The notes: generated by a model not told the origin, from the letters alone. Positions 37,201-48,294 are shown, numbered from the stretch's first letter. The stretch: DNA of 64,000 bases from Prostheceraeus crozeri (GCA_907163375.1 CAJQUW010011593.1:124001-188000); one strand, 5' to 3'. A program made the numbers and translations.

Positions 37201-40200
37201 TGTTTTCACATCAATCGAAGAACAATTATTAATCATGTATGGGTCAAACCAGTTTGGATTTCGCAAGGGATCTTCAACACTTTGCGCAAATATCGTGCTA
37301 CAAAAATTTGTGACCTATCACTTGGACTAAAGAGATATTGAAGGTGTCATAATGATCTCCTTCGACCTCAGTCGAGCTTTTATTTTCTCTGACCCATGGA
37401 AGTCTCTTTGACACCTTAAAAGACAGTTCCCTACCATCAGAATTCCTTTTATGGTGCATCGATTATTTTTCCCATCGCTACCAGCAAGTTTGCCTCAATG
37501 GCCAAAGTTTCAGCAGAATTCAGCAGGTCTCTTCAGGGGTACCCCAGGGATCAATTTTGTCCCCTTTCTGGTTCTCTGCTCATATGGGATCTTTGAAACC
37601 AAGGTGCTCATCATCTAAAATGATAAAGTATGCTGACGACATATTTGTGCTCATCCCTTATTCGAATAAGACTGATAAAACTCTAAAAGTGGAAAACGAG
37701 ATCAACTCAGTTGCGGATTGGGTTTCAACTCACGGGCTGAAGCTCAATATATCAAAAACTAAATTAATGTGCTTTTCAAACAAGATCATCCAAATCGATG
37801 ACTCAAGAATTCCAATTCCCTCAGTCAACGAAATGAAAGTTCTTGGCACATCATTTTCAAGAGACATGAAGTGGGACAAGCATATAGATAGTGTTTGTAA
37901 GCAAGCTGCGAGACGCATTTTTCCTCTCAAACTTTTAAAACGATTTCCACTTACATCAAGGAAAGACCTCGTACAAGTATACAACGCATATGTTCGTGGA
38001 ACAATTGAGTACAATGCTCCCCTATTCGTTGGATTGAATAAGAAAAATATGCAGAAACTCGAGAAGATCCGAAGACGGTGTCACCGCATAATCTGCGGTC
38101 CGCATTGTCCGTGTGACGACTTTCAATCAATGGAAACAAAAATCGAAAGACATGCAATGAAAGCATTTCACAAAATTATGAATCCTTCGAACATCCTGCA
38201 TGAGCTTTACCCTCTCACTCTCCGTCACTCTGGACATTTTCGTCTCCCAAAGTGTAACAGTCTCCTTCGTGCCCATTCGTTCATCCCGCGGTGTTCATTA
38301 ATGTACAATCAAAGCTACTTGATAAAGTGACTTGAATTTCTTTTCTATCTTGCTTAAAGCTATTGTGATTCTTGCCTTCTACGTCTATGAACTCATTTTT
38401 GTGTATTGATATCTTAATTATGCATTGTACGATTCTCAATCATTTGAAATAAACACTTATTATTATTATTAATAGCTGCAATAAATGATTTTGTTTGTTA
38501 TCACTCAATCACATGATCAAATCGAATGGACTCTGATACTCATTCAGATGAGACAGACTGTCCAAATAGAACCTTCTTCATCCACAAGAAGATTGTACAT
38601 ATATCTCACAGCAAGCGCAAGGAAGGTCGCATTTGTAATAGAAAATGCAAGAAAGTACTGCCCAAAATGCGACAAGCTCCTCATTATACTTCAGTTAACT
38701 TTTTAGTTATTCGCCAGCTTCATCTGGTATATAATGTTCTTTTTTCATTATTTTTTGACACCGGTATTCATGTTTTGACACAAATGTTCAAGAAATGGAG
38801 GATTATTAGAACATTGTACTCTCTTCATTGTATTCGATCTACACCCTGACCAGCAGAAATCTTTGCTATTGTTGTGATCAATTAATCGGAAAAATGTCAT
38901 GCATCAATTGATAATAGTAATAAAATAAGCAGAGATTGAATGCCCCGATTCACTTCCCAATGATATTACAAGATATGAAAATAAAAATTGTGTTGAAATG
39001 GAATTTTTGACTAAATTTTGTTGAAAATAGTCGCTCTGTAGATACAGTAAACGTACATGTAGATTATAGGTCAATAGTGTTGTTCGCCTTCATAGGCCGC
39101 TGCGCAAGTTTAAGTTAAATATTACACCGTCTACTATGGCAAGAGCGGTACCTTACCAACAACTTCTTATCATAGAATTACGCGATGAAAGCGTGCTATG
39201 GTATGTGAGCTTTCGTGCACTGTTGTTCACAGTTTTCACAATATCTGCACCGAATAAGATTTTGTTATAAACAAAGAAATTATAATTAACTTTTAACTCT
39301 AATGTAATCTGATCGACTGAAAAACGTGGTAGCTTGGAGCCAAATAACTCACGAACATTTTGAAGTCTTTGTATAAACAATCATTTAGCACACAGCTAGT
39401 AAATCACTCTGCCTTGAAACCCAGGGAGAAAATTTTAATAGTCTTTGATTAGAAAAACCCTTTCTTTTACATGTAAAGCACGAAAGGATAAATCTTGATC
39501 ACCATAGTGACGCATCTTAAAGCCAATCTGAGTAGACCGGTTCTTTTGTGAGAACCAGTCTTTGACCCGGTGCACCGAAACATTCGAAATTTTGATCAAA
39601 CTGGCATTTCACAGTGCAGTTTCACTAAAAAATAATTAATTCTATCTGCAAATCTTAGTCGCAACAGATGTTGATGAATGATCTGTAGGTATACAATATA
39701 AATGATCCTGCTGGGGGGGAACATTATTCAATAATATTTCTCAATTCAATTAATTTTAAATTTAAGTTTTGTGTAAATGACGGCGCAAGTCGCTGGTAGA
39801 ACCGCCCTGATATTTGATCATTGCTGAACATTTTTTGCACTTAGCAGTTCCATTTCCACTTTTATCAAAATATTGCCACGCTGGAGATTTTGAAGCCATG
39901 TACGTATAATCTACGTGAACTCGGTAAGATAATGGAAAACAGAACTTCCAAGTAAGTAATCGGATATTTTCCCTGCAACGCTTTCGAGCTCAACCAATCA
40001 GAATTAATCTGCACTAATCGATGTTTGTTTCATCCTGTCACACACTGCATACACACTATGAACACTTGTGAACAGTGCTGCGATTTAGCTTCATTGGCTC
40101 CCCTGCCTCATCGCTGGCTTCGCTGATGTATCGATAACTCTGCGTCATAGAAATAGAACATAGCGGAGCTCATGCATTGAGTCAGACCCCAAAATCGTAC

Positions 40201-41576
40201 GCTAAAAATGTTGATTGCATAGTTTTTCGATGAATAACAATTTCCCGGGATCCCGCGTAAATTTCGCGGGAAACGGGAATCCCGAAATTGTGCTATTTCC
40301 CGGGAAATTCCCGGGATTGGGATTCTCGGGAGGAAACCCTATGTGCTTATTAACGTGGCTTGCGGTTGTCGCTCACACATTCCTCTCAAAAACACATCAC
40401 TCACCTTTACAGACAACAATCTTTTCCGTTTTCAGTCTTAAAGAGCGTAGACGACAGCAGTTGATATTGAATATCTGAAATTCGTCTTCACTTTGCCGAA
40501 TTCTTCTGCCACATCCTTCACATATGTATATGAGTCTTGAAAGCTTTTTTCTCATGATACCTGAGAATTTTGCCAGACTGGCAGTGAAATCCTGGAGATT
40601 TATTTTGTGTTTATCAATGCACCAGCGGAATTTTTCCCCTTCAATTGTGACCTCAAATTCAGGTCTCAGAACTTTCAAAGGATCTTCCGAGTCGGAGCAC
40701 AGGATTCCATCTGTCTGTAGAAGGGATCGTTTTTTTCCAAAATTCTTCATTTCTTTTTCATCTTGCAAAATGACGCTCCGTTGAAAATCTGTTAACTCTG
40801 CAGCAGTCGTCCTCATGCCGGCAATCATTCCATATTCCGGAATGTTTAATCGTCTAATTGTTTTGTACTTGTGAAGGGACCTTCCATTGTATTCGAAAAT
40901 GATCCCTGAGCTATTCGGGATGATGTCTTTCAAGCAGGATGATTGTTGAACCAAATAATGCTGCACCCATCCATCATTCATAACGAAGATGTTTCTTAAC
41001 GGTCGAATTGATTTTTCAACAGCAAGAACGACCAACTTGGACCCCTCAGATGTTTCTCCCACGTCTCTGAGTGTCCAATCAAAGTCATATTCGACGCTTT
41101 TGTCATCTGATTTGAAGACGAAGTAACCTCTCATTTCCAGACTTAGTTCCCATTTTGTCATCACTTCATTGAGTTGCAAGTCAGGAGAAAGTCTGTAACT
41201 CTTGTCCAGCGATTCATTCTCAGCAGAAATGATCACTTTCCAGAGCTCTGAAAGGAGAGAATTTATCATTGGATGTAATACGCACATAACTAAACCTGAA
41301 TTGAAGTTACACTTCCTGAATGTTGTATCAGTAACAGCACATATTTTATCGGATATATCTAAAAAATGAATAATGAAGTTTTGATGTCAATATTCAATGT
41401 GCCCATAATTGTTCAGATTTGAATTTTTTAAATTTCATTATGCTGTCATTTGCTTTGCTCTTTCCTGGATAGCAAATATATAGAAAAATGTAGCGGTCAT
41501 TGACAATGATGATTCTGGCCTTCTTTTGCCAGCTTTAATATGTAATGGACTTCTTACCAGATGTTGCTTCCGCCAT
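27767..41576 (-). CDS. Uncharacterised phase-1 multi-exon gene, ubiquitin-like
   Basis: Seven coding exons on the minus strand: 41558-41576 (ATG, MAEATS), 40405-41247, 36663-36755, 36194-36295, 36099-36134, 33867-33992 and 27767-28200 (stop TGA). Every internal exon is a multiple of three (843, 93, 102, 36 and 126 bp) and every junction is phase 1. All have GT donors and CAG or TAG acceptors. The joined frame is open for about 550 codons. The N-terminal 280 residues hold two segments with a ubiquitin-like look, then CEGCGRRI and VCAECQIF Cys pairs, a Ser/Arg-rich linker, a proline-rich repeat and a charged C-terminal domain. I do not recognise the gene. Uniform phase means extra exons in the long introns could be missed. 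The introns hold six or more mobile elements. A weak ATTAAA lies about 65 bp past the stop. Confidence 0.65.
28880..30900 (+). mobile_element. Degraded LINE, endonuclease plus reverse transcriptase
   Basis: The start reads as an APE-type endonuclease (NYSLFRCDRLLGSGGGIACYV near 29000; VVDLATRGSHIRDQMFVNF near 29330). The reverse transcriptase follows with a FRPISIMSYASKIFERI-like block near 30240 and ITKYADDISSYIF near 30700. At least five stops or frame changes interrupt it, so it is old. It looks like the CR1/L2-Jockey side of the LINE tree, but the exact clade is not fixed. It lies in the last intron of the phase-1 gene, opposite in strand. Confidence 0.7.
30901..31670. other. No gene recognised
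   Basis: Intron of the phase-1 gene. AT-rich, without identifiable exons or element ends. Confidence 0.35.
31674..31787. mobile_element. Small hairpin element, ~110 bp
   Basis: Arms ATATTGAGTTGCATCCTCAG (31682 on) and CTGAGGATGAAGCTCAATAT pair with one or two differences, with a further TTGAAAA and TTTTCAA pair inside. The centre is about 25 bp. It has MITE-like size and form, and its family is not known. Confidence 0.5.
31922..32736. mobile_element. Mariner-type non-autonomous element, 815 bp
   Basis: The ends start CAGGGTGATTTTGAAGTCC and, inverted, CAGGCTGATTTTAAAGTCC, flanked on both sides by TA (31920-31921 and 32737-32738). The inverted repeats run about 130 bp with few differences. 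A TA target and CAGGGTG termini fit the Tc1/mariner superfamily. The interior codes for no transposase I can read. It lies in an intron of the phase-1 gene. Confidence 0.75.
33066..33803. mobile_element. Fold-back element, ~735 bp
   Basis: Two arms of about 300 bp are inverted copies with roughly 90 percent identity by eye. Outer ends carry AGTCCGGCAGCCAGAACGAG (left, 33072) and its complement (right, to about 33798). Deeper, AATCGGCACGTCTGCCGAG and CATGGAATGTCTTCATGTC pair with their complements. The spacer, 33367-33505, is about 140 bp. No coding sequence. It lies just downstream, on the minus strand, of the proline-rich exon (33867-33992). Confidence 0.75.
33867..33992 (-). CDS. Proline-rich exon of the phase-1 gene
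   Basis: 126 bp, phase 1 at both ends. It encodes two copies of a short unit: ADVGIQHPPPTLPPTSG and SDVGMQHPPPPLPPIL, separated by ELKVGLNV. At DNA level the halves (51 and 75 bp) share most of their sequence, so the exon grew by an internal duplication. The first unit's end contains CAG followed by GTGAGC, an internal donor look-alike; both the long and short versions keep frame. The polyproline could bind SH3, WW or similar domains (inference). Confidence 0.6.
34000..35268. other. No gene recognised; short (TA)n at 34562-34580
   Basis: Intron of the phase-1 gene between the exon at 33992 and the Penelope-like remnant. A (TA)n tract of about 19 bp and the variant TATGTATATATG words next to it are the only features seen. 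Confidence 0.35.
35269..35905 (-). mobile_element. Penelope-like remnant, GIY-YIG tail
   Basis: Minus-strand frames read LRKFSTRHAEHRRAILN, SALYEHIKNEHNDLGRIEDF and, in the next frame, TKEA-type TFTEAKAITHLKPTINRRHEL. This order (EH, then H, then EA-x-HI-x-KP-x-IN) is the end of a Penelope-like GIY-YIG endonuclease. The reverse transcriptase is missing. One frame change falls near 35570. It is in an intron of the phase-1 gene, on the same strand. Confidence 0.6.
36980..38475 (+). mobile_element. LINE 3' half, CR1/L2-Jockey type
   Basis: The reverse transcriptase is clear: SQWKLANIVPIPKK, DQPRPISVLPIMSKLLEKCV, NQFGFRKGSSTLCAN, then SGVPQGSILSPF-like and MIKYADDIFVLIPYSN, followed by LKLNISKTKLMCFS and the C-terminal thumb to 38330. 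The tail is AATAAACACTTATTATTATT near 38450-38470, a microsatellite end typical of this side of the LINE tree. The copy is cut at its 5' end (no endonuclease) and broken by a few stops between 37330 and 37560. It is in the second intron of the phase-1 gene, opposite strand. Confidence 0.85.
38476..40216. other. No gene recognised
   Basis: Second intron of the phase-1 gene. A plus-strand frame at 38485-38849 has no motif I recognise. Nothing else stands out. Confidence 0.35.
40217..40341. mobile_element. Small hAT-like element, ~125 bp
   Basis: The right end, inverted, reads CATAGGGTTTCCTCCCGAG, close to hAT ends of the CAGGGTTTCC type. The left end is CATAGTTTTTCGATG. The interior is made of CCCGGGAAATT and ATCCCGG words in both orientations, so it folds on itself. 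It starts 64 bp into intron 2, just past the donor of the large exon. No convincing 8 bp duplication. Confidence 0.4.
40405..41247 (-). CDS. Large exon 2 of the phase-1 gene
   Basis: 843 bp, acceptor TCTCCTTTCAG, donor GTGAGT, open throughout in the frame set by the ATG exon. Residues of about 8-85 (LWKVIISAENESL to SKLVVLAVE) and 93-160 (NIFVMNDGWVQHYLVQQ to IPEYGMIAGMR) each look like a beta-grasp fold. The second contains IIFEYNGRSLHKYKTIRRL, comparable to the ubiquitin segment before its last strand. Further on are KFRWCIDKHKINL and YICEGCGRRIRQ with a later INCC, a possible metal-binding set. The fold assignment is by eye only. Confidence 0.7.
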
Positions 41577-41604
41577 ATCTGCTTTCTAGTGAAGAATGCT
41601 TCAA
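41558..41604 (-). other. Exon with the start codon of the phase-1 gene
   Basis: Acceptor TTCATTTTCAG before 41604, donor GTAAGA after 41558. The ATG at 41576-41574 gives MAEATS and a phase-1 end that joins exactly to LWKVIIS in the next exon. A possible non-coding leader exon ends at 41925 before GTGAGT (41924-41919), but its own start is not visible. Confidence 0.6.
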
Positions 41605-42089
41605 CTGAAAATGAACAGAAAATACGACTGATTATTTTGATTCTGAAAAAAGCCCATAACAAATATATGAGATTCAAACCAGATTTACTAGCATTACATA
41701 CCGGCATATGTACAGTAATTTGATGGGAATAATTTGATAATGAAAGTGAACTAAAGCTGCAGAAACAGATACAGCAGAGGCAAAATCCTCCTTTAATTGG
41801 TGACGAACAGTTGTAGGAGTAAGATGATTAACGGATAAGTGTTTTGGGATGAACAAAGCTCATTGAAGTTTTCTTGAGTAAATGAAAATATTTCTTCCAG
41901 TGATATATATATTTCGATACTCACCGCTTGACATGTGAATCATATGCAGACTTGAACTTCTGATTGCCATCGATACTGAGGCCAATGGCAAGTGGAAGCA
42001 GCGTTTATAGCAATTAACAAAAGGAATAGGAAAAACAATCAAAGATGCATGTACTACAATAGTACCTGATTTGGAGATAATTTAAAAAT

Positions 42090-42790
42090 TAATGAAACTC
42101 GTTTAATGGATTCCACCTGATACTACTGGTGGAGGCGACATCAAGATCAGGTGATGTATTGATATGCACTGATGGTTCACTCAAACGAGGTGTGAGGTCT
42201 GGTTGGGCTTTTGCGGCGTTCGCTTATGGCAAGGGGTACATGAAAATTGCGGCGCGTTTAGTATTACGACCTCCAATATGTGCATGGAGGTGAGTGCTTT
42301 GAAAAAGGCTTTGTACTGGTTCGAGTTGACTGCTGATAGGCACGCTGTTGTCGTCACTGACTCCATGTCCACATTGGAAAATATCAGATGTGGCCTTATT
42401 TACAATGACTTGAGAAGTTCCCTCGAAAAGAGCCGACAGAAGGATGACATGGATATCTTGTCCTGGCTGTCATTGGTGTCATTGGCAATAAAAAGGCAGA
42501 TGAGCTTGCGAGTGCAGCTACGATTCATGGCAGCCTGACACTTGATCCAGCTATTGTCATATCTCTCGTGTATGATGACTTCCACAAGAAGGATTCAAGT
42601 GACGACTCCTGCACTCTGCGAATACTGGTGGCAAAAGGCATTCAACGTGGTGCCGGAATCAAGAGCGATCTATTTGGACCAGCATGACGGCGACGGAATC
42701 AGCTGTTGATGGAAACCATCAGCAGAGCGACCCTGAAGTGGACGATCCAGCGGCCGACGGAGCAGATAAGGATTCATCCTGATTGCGATG
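42090..42790 (+). mobile_element. LINE RNase H fragment
   Basis: Across shifting plus-strand frames one reads CTDGSLKRG-like, VRSGWAFAAFAYG, NMCMEVSALKKALYWFELT, AVVVTDSMSTLENI and GHSGVIGNKKADELASAAT-like segments. These are the D, E, D and H blocks of an RNase H1 domain found at the C-terminus of some LINEs. Only this domain and a decayed tail remain. Confidence 0.65.
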
Positions 42791-43391
42791 ATGTCGGCTC
42801 TTCGCCAAGGTAGCCAAGGTAGCTTAATGAACAGATGACGATTTTTTGAACGAAAAGCAATAGCGTCAATTGATTTGAATATTGAACTGACCTCTTAAAA
42901 ATGAACGTATTTCATCTGCTTTCATGAAGATTTTAAATTGACAATTGGTACGAAAAATGAAGAAATCTCATCAAAAATGGATCGCCCAAAGTAGCGACTT
43001 CCCTGCCAAGTGGCTCTTTATTTTTAACTTTTATTACACAATGTTGAGTGAACGTGATGCGGCCAGCTGCTCCCCACGTTGCGTTGGCCTTAGAATCGTA
43101 TATTACTTCAACCTTTCCTTTTAAAATAACGATGAGGAAATATTCTGTCTATTGCAGTTCACTGCGCTATTTTGTCTAATCAGCCAGCAAGCTGAACTGT
43201 AGAAATTGCATTGCAAAATCAAAGGATTTTAGTAGAATTAAAAGGACTTTTAAAAGGAAATTAAAGGACTTTTAGTAGAATACCAACCGTGCGCCATGTG
43301 TGCGAGTCACTACCAAGTGCACCGTTGAAAGAGGAAAATTAACAATGAGCTTTCAGATGAGTTGAATGAAATCCTTAAATTGCGTTGTATT
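42791..43391. other. No gene recognised
   Basis: A small imperfect repeat of AAAGGAYTTTTAGTAGAAT words lies at 43220-43285. Nothing else is seen. Confidence 0.35.
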
Positions 43392-43498
43392 TTAGCCTTC
43401 AGAACCAGCAGGGCCAGGACCGGGAGGCTTTTTCGGCGCTGATGAATTTTGTATCTGGGCCTGGGTGACAAAGCTCATCGTTTCGTGTACGTTGCCAT
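43392..43498 (-). other. Possible terminal exon of another gene
   Basis: After an acceptor-like AAAG on the minus strand (43499-43500) a phase-1 frame reads GNVHETMSFVTQAQIQNSSA and a Pro/Gly-rich end to TAA (43394-43392). The composition looks protein-like, and the phase is the same as in the neighbouring gene at 27767-41576. The acceptor has a weak pyrimidine run and no partner exon was found. Confidence 0.3.
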
Positions 43499-44825
43499 CT
43501 TTAATGAAAAATCCATTGCGTCAGTTGAGTGAAGTCGCCTTGAGAATGATTCGAAAAGAATAAATTATTGATTATATAATCGTATGTACTATCTGTAAGC
43601 AAATTGATTTCTGCTGAGCAGCAAGGCGGATTTTCAACATTTCAAACACTGTAAATTTTCGTTTGTTCTAAATAATGTATATGTTTAATTGGATCTTATT
43701 TGACATGCCGATACCTGCTATTCTAGCAAGCTATACTTAGGTTTATAAAAACAGTGAAAACAAAAGCACTGCAGATATGCATCCTGTAGAGATGCTAATC
43801 GTCTATCGATCGTTGTTTAACATGAACTCCACGTGATATAGTTGACATATTTCAATTTAGAAAAAACATATTTGCGGCATATTGAGTTGAAAAGCAACAA
43901 CGTGTTTCATGACTAGAATTGATCTTTTTGTTACCTAATGAATTCAAGAGATGCCTGAAAAGGCGTGAAACTCCTTACATGTGTAGTATTAAGGCACATT
44001 AATCATCTGTTAGTGGAAAAGCTTCACTCTCTTAAATAAACAAATTGGTCGAGGAAGCACTTTATGACTTATTCCGTCGTATGCCACTGTCGTTCATCTT
44101 ATTGCTTAAGAATGATGCTGATAAGCCATCAAATGAGTGGAGTCAGATAACTCAAATGATAAAATATGTAAAGATTTTTGATTTCAGACAAAACACATAT
44201 CGGCCGGAGTTCCAGATATTTGAAGCCCGGGCCCGGCCCGGATGATTATAGAATATTTCAGGCCGAAGCCCCAGAACCGCCCACGGTCCACGCCCGCTTT
44301 CAACTTTGAGAAACAGTGTTCCATTCTTCTTATCTGACGTAAGTCAATGTCTTCTTCGATCATGACAGATACAAAGGCAAGAGGATTATTGAAATGATCA
44401 GCAATAGAAAAGTTTTCCAATGTCATGTTATTGTTCATGCGCTAACATTTATGTTGTCGAAGATTATGTCAATTCTTCATTGATGTGGATGTCTAGATTG
44501 CGCCTAGTGGGGCAGTGTAAAGGTAGTGATAGCCCAGATGTTTTACTGGAATAGGCCAGATGTACTAAGTCCACAATGATTTTGTAGCTGAAGAGGAGTC
44601 ATTTGTAAGCTGATTTACTATACAAAAGTTGTTTCACAAAGCGTTTTGCGATTTATATTTTTAAGCATCGCAAAAGCAATTGAAATTCCATGTTTAGCTT
44701 TAATAAAGTCAAGACTGATGTTTGAGCTGTGTGATAGATATTTTTATTATAAGATGACTACTGCATGCTGATTGAAAATACATGATTATCAAAGATTCTA
44801 TTATAGATGTACGCATGGCCAGCGG
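43499..44825. other. No gene recognised; GC-rich patch at 44205-44310
   Basis: The patch carries CCCGGGCCCGGCCCGG and GAAGCCCCAG words, in contrast to the AT-rich surroundings, and resembles the end of an hAT-like element. No partner end was found. The rest is unremarkable. Confidence 0.3.
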
Positions 44826-45629
44826 CAGAGATGTAACCGGTCGCCGGTCCGGTATGGAAAATCGGACCGGCCGTACCGGTGTAATTCCGTTATCGTCTTA
44901 ATTGATAAATTGCGCTTGTCGTACACAGTCCTTGACTTAGAGACAGTCGTTGTTATTCAGGTTCAGCTAGGCATGCGATTATATAAGCGTATTTATATGG
45001 CATTCGGACAAAACTATTATATAGAAAGAGTTGAGCTGAAAGTCTTCGCTTTTCACTGCTTGGCTACTTGATCATGTGCTTTTCCATCAAATCGAGTGTA
45101 GTTATAAATAAAGACATCTCAATAGGTGGCTGTTGTTGGCGGAATGCCAAGATGAACGAGCTACAACAATAGAAAACTTGTGATTGGCGATCTTGATTTG
45201 GGATACACTGCAAATCATCATCTTTGCGCACTGACTTTTACTAGACCTAAGCTTACATAAATTTGCGGAGAGCCAAAAAAAGGCCCAATTATTCCGATCA
45301 GTGAAACGCATTCGAAACGAGTTCCTCATTACTGCCATCATAGCAACGCGCTTGGTGTGTTACTACACCTAGTAGAAGTGATGATATTATTCCATGTGGA
45401 GGTCAAATAGCCTCGGTCAGCATACAGGCAGTTGCTATTGATATGGGATTGTGGCATTTCTGCATTCATTATCTGGAGGTTACCGCCGGACCTGCCCGAA
45501 AATCTCGGCAGGTTGCCGGCCGCCGGATCGGACCGGCAATCTCGGGCCGGTTTCCATCTATGCTGTAACATACGGCCTACACAACAATAGATGATATCAA
45601 CTAGTGTGGTAGTCATATATTAACCTATA

Positions 45630-48154
45630 TACCGTAAAACAGGCAAATTCCAGTCACTTTTTTGGCTTCTTTTTGAATTTTCTGCTATATATTTCATATA
45701 GAGTACGAGTTATACCTTCATGAACTGCAATTTGGCTTTCTGAAGACAATCAAAATGAAAAATGGCTTGAACAATGAAATACGTGTATTTAAGAACAACT
45801 TAGATACGGGTACTTCAAAAAACGAAAAATGGGTAACCTCAGCCACCAACAGAAATTTTAGCAAAACGAACTGTTAGTAACTAAAACAACAATTCAACAC
45901 GCAATACAAAGTCAACAACAGCTAATTGCAGTTAGAGCACACAAAAATACATCACTCGTTTCGTTATTACAGGCTCCGCAGGTCCATATTCTGCAAGACG
46001 TGCATTGGACCCAGTCTGGTCCATTATATCCGGCAAACGAAATTTTACACAATCCACATTCGTCATCCTCACTGCAAGTTGAGTTGTCTTCATCCCCGTC
46101 CGCATGCGTTGAATCCACATTTGACATTGAGGCGACACTGTGAGACGGGAGAATCGGTCGGCCATCCGTCACCTTTGCCCCACGGGGTCTTCGTTGATTG
46201 GAAGTTTGACCGCGCATTTCTCGCAGCATCCCAATAAGGCTGGAATCCAGGTCACGTCTGATGGCTTCTTCGCCGTGGGTCTCGGACCTTATCAGGCGGC
46301 TCAGTGCAGCATCTCGATTGATGGAGGACAAGCCACACGCTCTGAATCCACTTATCAGATTCTGCTTGGAGGGACTCTCCACCATCCTCCACAACTGGAA
46401 CAACATGACTTCGAACGACTGCTTCGGAATAGGCCCAGTTGCCCTGGACTCCCGACGGAAGTTCTATAGGATGATCCTGCACTTGGCTTTCACAGTTCTG
46501 AACACAGCGACGTCAAGAGATTGCAGAAGGTGGGTAGAGTTAGGTGGAAGAGCGATGAATTTTATGTTGTATGCAGCAGCCATTTCGATCACTTCAACAG
46601 AGAAATGCGCTGCTAAATTATCACCGATCACGAACTTTTCTCCGTGAAGATCCCTAACTGCAGGGATTAGAGTGTCACGAAACCAAACTGCGAAAGAGTC
46701 TTTATCAAGCCATCCACTTTTCGAACAGTTGAACACAGTTCCACGTGATGCACCTTACGTCCAAGTCTCGTAAACACTTTCGATTTGTAGATGACGTAGG
46801 GTGGAAGAAGCTTTCCGTCAGCGGAACCGCAAAACATCAGGGAGATGTTGGTCTTTGAATGTTCCTGAACGATTTCGATGCGACGTGTTCCCCGCTTTGC
46901 AATCACTTTTTGAGAACCAGGATTATCTGACAAGTGCGGTCTCGTCGTAGTTGAAGACATGAGAAGGAGAAGCTTCTGATAATCCACATTGCGACAGCTC
47001 ATCGAAGAAAGCGTTCACCGTTTCTGGTCGAAGTGATGACCTGCTGCGTTTGATATTGCATCCCTGACGAAGAACCAGATTGTGTCTGGTCATAAAAGAG
47101 TTCACCCAGTCACTTCCTGGTCGATTATTTGTGAATCGCTCAACTTCACGACCTTTGGATGCTAGACATCGACAGACGAGGTCTTGAAGAAGTTGTTTAG
47201 TCAGACCGAATCCCCACTTGGTAATAGTCTGAATTGTTCGAGCGATGACTTTTTCTTCAGCTTGCGAAAGTTCTGTGGGTCTGCCAGGTCCCGCAACTAT
47301 CTCATTCTTCTCTGATGCTTTGATATGACGCTGTTGTGTTTCGCGATTGACATGATAAGCATCGGCAGCTTTTCTTTGTGACATTCGGTTTTCACGAACA
47401 GCGCTGACAGCTAACTGCATATCGTCATCCCTGTAGCTCTTGACGGTTTTCTTCGTGGCCATCACTAACAGCAATCACACATTCGAAAGTCACACGAAAG
47501 AAAATTAATTTACTTAATACCATAGAAATAGATTGTTTAACTGAAGTTGACTAGAATGGAAATTGACTCAAGGTCGCGGCACATCCGGGGGAACTAAGTT
47601 GGGGTATGAATAACCAATGAAAAGCTTTGATTTACGCATGTGACTGATTCTGACCCAATGATACAGCCGTTGACAAGTGTATCTAAATGAAAATGCGTGC
47701 GATTTATGTGCCACTATTGTGTATTGCATGAAGCTTAACCTCCGTTCTAGAGGTTTTATTGTTGTCGATTTCTATGCTTAATACGGAATCAAATTCATTG
47801 ATCGTCGTGACAGAGATCATGCGCAGGTGTAGGTGAGGACGCAAATCCATAAGACACGCGACTGTGTGCGACGTAGCTGTCTGATTCATCGCTTCATCGC
47901 TGGCAGCAGAGTCGAATTAGCAACAATGGGTAATGTCAGCCACCAACGATATTTACGATTTTTTTTTCATTTTACGAATTACAAGCTCCGAAACCAACTG
48001 TAACTAATCCAATTGTTCTGAAATGTCAAAAATGAAATCAACAAACAGTGTGAGCATCAGTTTTAGGTAACTGTGAATGAAAAGATTTTTTTGCACTTTT
48101 TTGATAAGTGGCTGACATTACCCCTGGTGGCTGACATTTGCCAGTTTTACGGTA
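45630..48154 (-). mobile_element. pogo-type transposon, 2.5 kb
   Basis: The ends are TACCGTAAAACAGGCAAAT and, inverted, TACCGTAAAACTGGCAAAT, flanked by TA (45628-45629 and 48155-48156). The word CAGCCACCAA occurs inside both ends, and TGGCTGACAT twice in the right one. A transposase gene of pogo type fills the middle on the minus strand. The element sits inside an hAT-like element, so it is the younger of the two. Confidence 0.85.
45912..47462 (-). CDS. pogo-type transposase, frame-broken, PHD-like finger
   Basis: From ATG 47462 (MATKKTVKSYRDDDMQLAV) the N-terminus is a psq-type helix-turn-helix, followed by a CENPB-type DNA-binding region (GFGLTKQLLQDLVCRCL; RPGSDWVNSFMTRHNLVLR). The DDE_1 domain follows: VFNYDETAL holds the first Asp, FVIGDNLAAHFSVEVIE the second, and LPPNSTHLLQSLDVAVFR the third. 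The C-terminus has CGLCKISF, then WVQCTSCRIWTCGACN, a PHD-like zinc finger seen in many invertebrate Tigger/Jerky-like proteins. At least three frame changes or stops (near 46930-47000, 46700 and 46410-46460) make this copy inactive, although the ends and most of the length survive. It binds and cuts TA-flanked ends in active relatives. Confidence 0.8.
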
Positions 48155-48294
48155 TACGTGTACATATGTATATCAACAATAGCTATTTACAACTACATAC
48201 TTTTATCGAAAAAATATGTTGGTCCAGTACCAGTCGCAGGTCCGGTCCGGTCGGGTCCTCGAAATTTCGGACCGGTTACAACTCCGGCCAACAG

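Larger units (their letters stand above)
44826..48286. mobile_element. hAT-like element interrupted by a pogo element
   Basis: Left end CAGAGATGTAACCGG, right end inverted CGGAGTTGTAACCGG, both followed by dense CCGG, GGTCCGG and CGGACCGG words. Flanks GCCAGCGG (44818-44825) and GCCAACAG (48287-48294) match at six of eight positions, as an aged 8 bp hAT duplication would. A further inverted CCGG-rich block at 45480-45563 looks like a subterminal repeat or an internal end. Without the pogo insertion the element is about 0.9 kb and has no transposase. Confidence 0.5.
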
